44,897 nucleotides of DNA, taken from the NCBI GenBank assembly GCA_012730045.1, contig JAAYBR010000028.1:1-44897 (forward strand), given 5' to 3'. Position numbers and translations under genes: made by a program. Below the pieces are notes generated by a model. It saw nothing but the letters and a program-made list of their open reading frames with translations. It searched no databases and had not been told where the DNA came from. The stretch's first letter is position 1. Each line of letters opens with the position of its first letter. The stretch comes from Candidatus Hydrogenedentota bacterium (GTDB lineage Bacteria > Hydrogenedentota > Hydrogenedentia > Hydrogenedentales > CAITNO01). Shown here piece by piece: positions 26,633 through 33,893 of this stretch.

Positions 26633-27379
26633 CTATTTCCGCACCACGCGCGTGTCGCAAATGCGGTCGTGCAACGTCCGCTTCTCGTCATCAAAGGCCG
26701 CCATGATGAAACCGGCATAGAGGATGACGCTGCTGAGCAGCAACCCGAAATAACGGCCCAGGGCGCGCAGGTAGGAGACCCTTCCCCCGTCGGGGCGCAC
26801 CACGCGCAGGCCCAGCGCCATCTTGCCCGGCGTGGCGCCAAAGCGCCCCGTGAACCCCGTGAAATAGGCGATGGCTATGGAAGAATTCAGGAGCACGGAC
26901 AACAGGATGGTCCAGCCGGACATCCCGCTGAGATCCGTCTGGGACATGCCTTCCATGAAGGGGAGAAGCATGACCAGCACGCTTGTGACGTAGAGAATGA
27001 GCGTGTCCAGGAGGTAGGCGACAACGCGTATCCAGAACCCGGCATAGCGCAGGGAGTACCGCGCGCCGTAGGTCGCCGGAAGGTCTGCCCCCTCGCGCAC
27101 GCGCTGCAGGAACACGGGCTTGCACGCGGCGCAGATGCGGATGCCCTGGTAGTCCATCAGGTCCCCGTCGGGGAACTGCCCCCCGCACTCAACGCAGGTC
27201 CCCGTTGTCCCCGCCGTTTCCGGCGCCGCATTCAGCTGGGCGAAGGGCTTCCACTCGGTCATGCCCTGCCGCCACACCAGGGTGTTGGGAAGGATATCCC
27301 CCGCGTCCACCCGCTGCTGAAACTCCTCCCCGGTGTACGGACCGGTGCGCTCCCCGTTGATCACCGCGTAATACTGCAC
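26633..27379 (-). CDS. GYF_2 / zinc-ribbon / RDD fusion membrane protein
   Basis: A 248-residue protein and the first gene of the ten-gene operon. The N-terminus (YYAVINGERTGPYTGEEF, TLVWRQGMTEWKPFAQL) is a GYF_2 domain. A treble-clef-like ribbon follows (CVECGGQFPDGDL, CAACKPVFLQRVREG). The rest is an RDD domain with RYAGFWIRVVAYLLDTLIL, GRFGATPGKMALGLRVV and DEKRTLHDRICDTRVV. I chose GTG 27379 because GGAGG lies 9 nt before it; the longer frame would need TTG 27418, which falls on the -10 box. Confidence 0.85.
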   Translation of the reverse strand: MQYYAVINGERTGPYTGEEFQQRVDAGDILPNTLVWRQGMTEWKPFAQLNAAPETAGTTGTCVECGGQFPDGDLMDYQGIRICAACKPVFLQRVREGADLPATYGARYSLRYAGFWIRVVAYLLDTLILYVTSVLVMLLPFMEGMSQTDLSGMSGWTILLSVLLNSSIAIAYFTGFTGRFGATPGKMALGLRVVRPDGGRVSYLRALGRYFGLLLSSVILYAGFIMAAFDDEKRTLHDRICDTRVVRK

Positions 27380-27417
27380 AGCCTGGTTCCTCCGCAGATC
27401 CGTTTTGACCTGCGGCA

Positions 27418-27446
27418 AGAATACACTAACGCCGCCGGACGGTCAA
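27418..27446 (-). promoter_or_regulatory. Sigma-70-type promoter of the MoxR operon
   Basis: Read on the minus strand, TTGACC (27446-27441) and TATTCT (27423-27418) are separated by exactly 17 nt. Transcription would start near 27411, giving a leader of about 30 nt before GTG 27379. The boxes lie inside the terminator hairpin of the upstream GH38 gene. Confidence 0.65.
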
Positions 27447-27466
27447 CTTGGACCACCGGCGGCGTT
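27428..27466 (-). terminator. Hairpin terminator after the GH38 gene
   Basis: On the minus strand a perfect 11-bp stem (27466-27456 with 27438-27428) encloses a 17-nt loop and is followed by AGTGTATTCTT. It begins 10 nt after the GH38 stop codon. The T content after the stem is moderate. Confidence 0.55.
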
Positions 27467-27476
27467 GATATGGAGC

Positions 27477-30269
27477 CTACAGGGTGAACTCGACGGTGAG
27501 GATCTTCTTGGGGCCGAAGGCGAGCCTGAGCGTGCTGCCCCCGGGGGCGAGGGTCTCGCGGCGCTCCTCGTTCAGGTTGGTGAGCCACGCGCCGGTGAGG
27601 GGGCGGTGGGTCCGCACCACGCCGTCCACGGGCTTCGCCGTCGGGTTGAACACGCGGAGGATGTAGCTGCCGGGCCGGTCCTCGGCCTGCTTGAAGGCCG
27701 TGACCTGGAGGTTTTCGCCCTCCAGCGTGAGGAAGCTGAGGGCCTTGGGCAGGGTGCCCGTGTGCGGCCCGGCCTGCGCGGGCTCCAGCGGCAGGTTCAT
27801 GTCCTCGGCCTGGGCGTAGACGCCGTTGGTCCAGTCGCCGCTGTGGGGGTACAGGGCGTAGGTCCACTCGAACTTGCCGATGCACTGGGCCAGCTCCATG
27901 TCCGGGAAGGTCTCCCAGCGGCCGAACACGGGGGAGTTGCGGAAGGTGAAGGCGCGCAGGAGCGTGACGGCCAGCGGCTTGTCCGCCCGGTCCATGGCCT
28001 CGTACTCGCGGAGCCCGGAGTTGTTGAGGACGGCGAAGCCGTGGGTGCCGTCCGTCATGTCCACGAAGCGGTGCATGGGGTACTGCGGGTTCGGCTTGCC
28101 GAAGTAGGCGTTCCCCTCCTTGACATGGATGTCGCGGCCGATGACGTCGTAGGAGATTTCCGCGTCCGTGCGGTCGCAGCCCGCGAGGCGGGTGGGGAAC
28201 ACCACGCGGAGACGGTGGTGTTTGCAGGTGTTCTCGAAGGAGGTCTGGATGTCCAGGCGCGGCGAGTCGGCCCGCAGGGTGAAACGGCTGGTGACGACCA
28301 TCTCACGCCGCTCCTTCGTGCGGCCCGTGTCGTTGATGTCGCCCTCGCGGAAGTCCACATAGGGCTCGTCCTCGACGCTGACGGGGATGCTCAGGTGGTA
28401 GTCCACGCGCATCCGAGCGAGCAGGGGCCCGTCCTCCTCCAGGGCGATGTCGCAGGGGCATCCGTGGGAGGTGATGACCTCGTTGCGCTCGGGCTCCATA
28501 TGGATCCACGAGTGGCCGGTCTCGCCGGAGTCCTCGAGGTAGTGCAGGCCGGTGTAGGCGCGGCCCGTCTCCTTGTGGAGGAGATCGAGGGTGCCGTCGC
28601 TGTTGAACCGGACGCGCACGAAGGCGTTCTCCAGCACGTTGACCTCCGGCGCGAGGCTTCCGGGCGCGCGGTCGAACATCTCCTCGCGGGCGACGTGGTA
28701 GGTGGCGTAGCCGTAGGCGGGCACCTCGTCCAGCTCGACATGGCAGCGCACGCGCTCCGTGCGGACCTCGACCGAGATGTCCTGGAGGTTGCGCACGAGC
28801 ACGCCCATGGGGAAGCGCTCCTGCCTCTGCATGCGCAGCTTCTTCCCCGTCGCGGGGTTCACGAGGCTGAAGGCCTCGTAGCCCATGTTCTGCGGCATGT
28901 CCACCAGGCAGGAGACGACGCCCTTGCGCGGGAACGGGCAGGGGTTGAAGACCGTCACCACGCTGTCGCGCGGGGACAGGTCGCCGTTGTCCACCTGCCG
29001 CTGGACGGCCTCCAGGGCGCGGCGGGACAGGCCGTCGCAGATGATGTTGATCTGGTCGAAGCGGAAGTGGGAGTCCTTCTCCATCTGGTCAATGCCGCCG
29101 CCGGTGATGGTGTCGTGCGGGTGGTTCTGGAGGAGGAAGCGCCAGCAGCGGTCGAGGGCGGTCTTGAGGTACTCGCCGCCGGCCATGGAGGCGACGGCGC
29201 TCCAGGGCTCGGCGCGCCGCTGGAGGTTGACCTCGGAGGCGTGGTTGGCCTGCTTCAGGCGGGGCCGCGCGCTGATGACGTCGCCGAAGAGATGGGTCCA
29301 CTTGCCCGTGGCGCCGGGGTCGCGGAACTCGCCGCGCAGGACGATGGGGTCCTTCACCTCGGCGCGGATGCCGTTCATGTACTCCTCCAGGCTGGAGAAG
29401 CGGATGTCATGCTCCGGCAGCAGCTCCTGGCAGAGCTTCATGATCCGCGTCTCCTCGGGGTCCGGGTTCGACGAGTCGAAGCCCTGCATGGCCACGATGT
29501 GGCGCGAGGAGAAGTGCTCCGACTCGTCCCGCACCAGCTTCAGGAGCTGCTCGCGGATGGGCGCGTCGTTCCACTGCTTCTTCTTGTCGTCGAGGATGTA
29601 GTAGTGCTCCCGCGGGCGCGCGTCGGACGCCAGCCGGAACGGCGCCGCGCCCCGGTCCCAGTCGTAGCGCGTGAAAACCTCGTCCGACCCGTAGCGCAGG
29701 ACCCGGTAGACGTAGATGTAATAGCTGAACCGGCTCATCGTGCCGAACCGCGACCCGAAGAGCCGCGAGCCGTCCGGCCCCTCCAGGATGTACTCGCACT
29801 TCGGCGTGTTGATCCCCCGGTAGAAGATGATCGTGTCAATGTCGAAGCCGTTGTAAATCTGGGGAATCTGCGAGGTCTGGCCATAGCTGAACGGGGTGTA
29901 CCCGATCTTGGAGACCTTGCCGAGACTGTCGGCGCTGCGGTGGCCCACCACCAGGTTGCGCACCAGCGACTCGCCGTTGCAGATGTACTCCTCCGGCAGG
30001 GAATACCACGGGCCGACGATGAGGCGGCCGGACTTCACATGCTTCTCGATGTCGGCGCGCCGCTCCGGGCGCAGCTCCAGGTAGTCCTCCACGCACAGGG
30101 TCTGCGAGTCCATGGTGAACGAGTGAAACTCTGGGTCCGTGTCCAGCAGGTCCAGCAGCTCGTCCATGAACTTCAGCAGAAGCAGGCGCGTCTCCTCGAA
30201 GGGGTAGCCCCATTCCCGGTCCCAGTGGGAGTTGGACACGACATGGATGATCTTGCGCTCGTCGGACAT
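27477..30269 (-). CDS. GH38 alpha-mannosidase family protein with atypical nucleophile position
   Basis: A 930-residue cytoplasmic-looking protein (no signal peptide) of glycoside hydrolase family 38. The N-terminal zinc ligands are present in SHWDREWGYPFEETR (H15, D17). A second zinc-ligand motif NHPHDTITGGGIDQMEKD is present, as are the C-terminal beta domains. The region that normally reads D-x-F-G with the nucleophile Asp reads YTPFSYGQTSQIPQIYNG, so Phe127 stands where Asp is expected. ATG 30269 follows AGGAGA by 7 nt; a longer reading upstream lacks support. The family removes alpha-linked mannose, or mannosylglycerate in MngB-type enzymes. The gene sits alone, between a promoter-terminator overlap and the B12-regulated gene. 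Confidence 0.9.
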   Translation of the reverse strand: MSDERKIIHVVSNSHWDREWGYPFEETRLLLLKFMDELLDLLDTDPEFHSFTMDSQTLCVEDYLELRPERRADIEKHVKSGRLIVGPWYSLPEEYICNGESLVRNLVVGHRSADSLGKVSKIGYTPFSYGQTSQIPQIYNGFDIDTIIFYRGINTPKCEYILEGPDGSRLFGSRFGTMSRFSYYIYVYRVLRYGSDEVFTRYDWDRGAAPFRLASDARPREHYYILDDKKKQWNDAPIREQLLKLVRDESEHFSSRHIVAMQGFDSSNPDPEETRIMKLCQELLPEHDIRFSSLEEYMNGIRAEVKDPIVLRGEFRDPGATGKWTHLFGDVISARPRLKQANHASEVNLQRRAEPWSAVASMAGGEYLKTALDRCWRFLLQNHPHDTITGGGIDQMEKDSHFRFDQINIICDGLSRRALEAVQRQVDNGDLSPRDSVVTVFNPCPFPRKGVVSCLVDMPQNMGYEAFSLVNPATGKKLRMQRQERFPMGVLVRNLQDISVEVRTERVRCHVELDEVPAYGYATYHVAREEMFDRAPGSLAPEVNVLENAFVRVRFNSDGTLDLLHKETGRAYTGLHYLEDSGETGHSWIHMEPERNEVITSHGCPCDIALEEDGPLLARMRVDYHLSIPVSVEDEPYVDFREGDINDTGRTKERREMVVTSRFTLRADSPRLDIQTSFENTCKHHRLRVVFPTRLAGCDRTDAEISYDVIGRDIHVKEGNAYFGKPNPQYPMHRFVDMTDGTHGFAVLNNSGLREYEAMDRADKPLAVTLLRAFTFRNSPVFGRWETFPDMELAQCIGKFEWTYALYPHSGDWTNGVYAQAEDMNLPLEPAQAGPHTGTLPKALSFLTLEGENLQVTAFKQAEDRPGSYILRVFNPTAKPVDGVVRTHRPLTGAWLTNLNEERRETLAPGGSTLRLAFGPKKILTVEFTL

Positions 30270-30517
30270 GATGGAGTCTCCTGAAATAAGGCCAGCGGCC
30301 CGCTGCATGCTGGAAACAGCCCCGGGGAACCCGGGGAAACGCCCCGAAATGTACACCGGAACGGGGGGGAAACACAAAAAACGCAGGGTGAAACACGGAC
30401 GAAAAGACGAGGCAGGCGGGACGCCTGCGGTACGCAAGCCCGTACCGCCGCCGTCCCGGCGGCCTTGTCTTCAGTCTTCCGCGTAAACACCGTGTCCCCT
30501 GAGAAGCACCGGGCCCA
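30270..30517. other. Intergenic region with a short hairpin
   Basis: It lies between the stop of the propeller gene and the start of the GH38 gene, both on the minus strand. An 8-bp stem (30427-30434 with 30441-30448) may end the upstream transcript, though it has no T run. I found no convincing promoter for GH38 here. Confidence 0.4.
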
Positions 30518-31867
30518 TCACCGCGCTGATGAACGCCGCCGCGCGCGGCGGGCGCCTGCGGCGGCGAGGACTGTGGCGAGGATGGCTAGGCCCATGCCCT
30601 CGGCGACGGGCAGCTTGGGCGTGACGTCGAGGGTGAACACGGGGGATTTCAGCCCGGTGGTGCCCGCGTCGGAGACGAGGCAGTAGAACTGCGCGCCGTC
30701 GTCGCCCCACTGGGGGGTGACGGTGAGGACGGGCGCGTCGGTGCCGACGAGGGTGTCGGCCTTGCCTGCGGTGACGCGGTGCCACTCGTAGGCCGTGTCG
30801 CCGGAGCCGCCGGAGGCGGTGACGGAGAAGCTGGCGGGCTCGCCCATGACGGCGGACCGCTCCAGCGGCCCGTCGGCGCGCACGGTCAGCACCTCGGGAA
30901 TGCTGTACACGCCCTCGGCGCAGTTCACATAGACGCGTCCGCCGCGCAGGCGGAGGGTCTCCAGGCGCGCGGCGTGGCGGCCGAGGGCGGCCGGGGCCAG
31001 GCTGGCCCCGTCGGCGTCGGCGCGGAAGACCAGCAGCTCGCCGGGTTCTCCCCAAATATTGGCGGTGACATAGACACTGCCCGCCGCATCCACCGCCAGG
31101 CCCGCCGCCCCGGTGAAGGGCGCGGGGATTTCGCCCCAAACATGCCCGGCAGGCAGCAGGGGCGCGCCCGCCGGGTCCGCCAGCGCGGCGGCGACCTCTG
31201 CGGCGGACCAGCGGAACACCAACGGCTGGCCGGAGTAAACGTAGCCCGGCGCGTAGAACAGGTTTCCGTCCGCGTCAAACGCGAGGGGGCCGGAGGAGTC
31301 GCCGGGCTGGCCAATACTCACGAGATTGTCCAGCGCCCCGGTCCCGGACAGGGGCATGTAAAAAATCTCGCTGGGGCCGTAGCCCGTGGCGCCGGAGGCG
31401 AAGAACTGCGCGCCGTCGCGGGTGTCCGCACCCCAGAGGCTGGGCGTGCCCTCGACGGTGGTGTAGGCCAGGAGCGGCGCGCCGCCGGACAGGGGCAGGA
31501 CGTAGTAGTTGAAGTCCCAGCGCGCGTAGTCGCCGCCGTCGTTGAAGTAGAGCCAGGGACCGACGACCGTCACCCGCGATCCGGGGAAGGCGGCGTCGCT
31601 GTCGTAGAGAACCGTGCGGCCCGCACCGACGCCCCGGTAAACCGTCAGGCCCAGCGCCCAGTCCGGGTCGCCGGTCAGCGTGTAGAGGTCGCCCGCGGCG
31701 TCGAAATCAAAGCTGACCACGGACTCCCCGGCCGGGGCCGTGTCATAAGGCATGAAGGTGTACCCCGTGAGGGAGGTGATGGGCTGCGCCGCCCCGGCGA
31801 CGGCGAACAGCGCGGTGGCAAGAAAGAAGACGCAACGGACAGGGAACAGGGAACGGTGAAAAGACAT
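30518..31867 (-). CDS. Secreted beta-propeller/Ig protein with C-terminal sorting tail, under a B12 riboswitch
   Basis: A 449-residue exported protein with a signal peptide (about residues 1-28). At least three propeller-like repeats of the form FDxxGNLY are visible: VSFDFDAAGDLYTL (51-64), GPLAFDADGNLFYA (193-206) and AGLAVDAAGSVYVT (255-268). An Ig-like domain follows (about 325-415, with FSVTASGGSGDTAYEW and AQFYCLVSD). The end is a sorting tail: a Pro-containing motif (KLPVAEG), a helix (MGLAILATVLAAAGA) and a basic cluster RRARRR, as in exosortase-type signals. ATG 31867 follows GAGGG by 8 nt. A cobalamin riboswitch lies upstream, so the protein is probably repressed by B12 and may bind B12 at the surface. 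No direct family match is claimed. Confidence 0.8.
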   Translation of the reverse strand: MSFHRSLFPVRCVFFLATALFAVAGAAQPITSLTGYTFMPYDTAPAGESVVSFDFDAAGDLYTLTGDPDWALGLTVYRGVGAGRTVLYDSDAAFPGSRVTVVGPWLYFNDGGDYARWDFNYYVLPLSGGAPLLAYTTVEGTPSLWGADTRDGAQFFASGATGYGPSEIFYMPLSGTGALDNLVSIGQPGDSSGPLAFDADGNLFYAPGYVYSGQPLVFRWSAAEVAAALADPAGAPLLPAGHVWGEIPAPFTGAAGLAVDAAGSVYVTANIWGEPGELLVFRADADGASLAPAALGRHAARLETLRLRGGRVYVNCAEGVYSIPEVLTVRADGPLERSAVMGEPASFSVTASGGSGDTAYEWHRVTAGKADTLVGTDAPVLTVTPQWGDDGAQFYCLVSDAGTTGLKSPVFTLDVTPKLPVAEGMGLAILATVLAAAGARRARRRSSAR

Positions 31868-31869
31868 GA

Positions 31870-31900
31870 CGGAAACCCTCGTTTCGTTGCGGGGGTTCCG
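31870..31900 (-). promoter_or_regulatory. Hairpin covering the ribosome site of the riboswitch-controlled gene
   Basis: On the minus strand CGGAACCCCCG (31900-31890) can pair with CGAGGGTTTCCG (31881-31870), burying the GAGGG ribosome site (31880-31876) of ATG 31867. This fits translational control by the riboswitch, but alternative pairing with the switch was not worked out. Confidence 0.45.
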
Positions 31901-32018
31901 CAGGACCGGCGGGCTTCCCGGCGGGACGCCTCCGGCACGGACGTGGAACGGGCGTTCCACGGGGTCCGTAACCTCCCGCGAGGAGGGCCGCCGGGGTCGC
32001 GCGGGACACCCGGGCCCT

Positions 32019-32218
32019 GTCGGCAGGTCTTCGGACTCACAGGCGGGCCGCTACGGGCGGCGTCCTACTGGATGCTGCTTCCCAGGCCACAGGGCCCAGT
32101 GCGTCTGGAGCGCGGGGGCGCTCCCGGCATCGTTCGTTCCTGATTACCGCTGCGGGGCAGTTCCGGATTCACACCGGATTCCCTCTTGGCGCGCGCCCTC
32201 GCGGACACGCGAACCGAC
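32019..32218 (-). ncRNA. Cobalamin riboswitch
   Basis: Read on the minus strand, the region carries the conserved core in the right order: GGGAATCCGGTGTGAATCC, then GGAACTGCCCCGCAGCGGTAA, and at the 3' end GTCCGAAGACCTGCC. GTCGG at 32218-32214 can pair with CCGAC at 32023-32019 to close the outer stem. The ~200-nt length is normal. It lies about 150 nt before the start of the secreted propeller gene and in the same direction. Such switches normally turn expression off when adenosyl- or methylcobalamin is plentiful. Confidence 0.93.
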
Positions 32219-32306
32219 GCGGGCAGGATACCGGAGGGGCGTTCCGCGAGTCAAGAAGAGGGCGCAGCAAGCGGCGCCCCTACATGCCCGTGCCCTGGGC
32301 GCTCGC

Positions 32307-32432
32307 GGGAACGAGATGGCTTCGCTTCGCTCGCCATGACGGGTTGAAGCGCGTCGTGGCGAGCGAAGGGGCGCGTCATGGGCATCGAATAAGCTCGTCA
32401 TGGCGAGCGAAGCGAAGCCATCTCTTGCCCGC
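32307..32432. repeat. REP-like palindromic repeat pair
   Basis: Copy 32307-32343 (gagatggcttcgcttcgctc core) and copy 32396-32432 (cgtcatggcgagcgaagcga core) are inverted relative to each other. A truncated copy (gtggcgagcgaaggggcg) lies between. The region between the riboswitch and the aldolase stop holds nothing else. Confidence 0.8.
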
Positions 32433-32473
32433 ATTGACTCCGGTCCGAAGACGGGGTAGCCCATGACGCAGGA

Positions 32474-33494
<1,021 letters not shown>

Positions 33495-33502
<8 letters not shown>

Positions 33503-33878
33503 CGGAAGCCTCCTCTTTCCCCGCCGGGTGCGGCGGTGCGGCGCGCCGGCGGCGGCGGTCCTTCTGCTTGCGCAGGCGCGCGGCCTTTTTAGCCTCGGGG
33601 CTGTCCGCGCCGAGGCTTTGGTTCTCCAGCAGCTCGCACAGGCGCCGCCGCGCGTAGAACCGGTTCAGCGCCTGGGACCGCGCCTCCTGCATCCGCACCT
33701 CCAGCCCCGTGGGCAGGTGGCGGAGCTGGACACACGACGCGGTGCGGTTGATCTTCTGGCCGCCGGGGCCGCCGCCCCGGATGAAACTCTCGCGCAGGTC
33801 CTCCTCGCGCAGGCCGCAGCGGGCCATGCGCTCGCGGAGCTCGGCCTCCTTCTCGGGACGCACGCCGAACGAGGGCAT
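33495..33878 (-). CDS. Peptide chain release factor-like (GGQ) protein
   Basis: A 127-residue protein consisting essentially of the RF-1 catalytic domain. It carries RGGGPGGQKINRTASCVQL with the peptidyl-tRNA-hydrolysing GGQ at residues 39-41, and a C-terminal basic tail (KKAARLRKQKDRRRRRAA) suited to entering the ribosome. It lacks the codon-recognition domain of RF1/RF2, so it may rescue stalled ribosomes like ArfB. ATG 33878 sits 8 nt after GGAGG; GTG 33881 directly before it is an alternative. It lies between the CHAT protein and the aldolase. Confidence 0.9.
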
Positions 33879-33893
33879 CACGCGGGCCTCCGG

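Noticed and set aside
27405-30284. Open frame of 959 codons on the plus strand
   Set aside because: It is the antisense of the GH38 gene, whose motifs are unmistakable.
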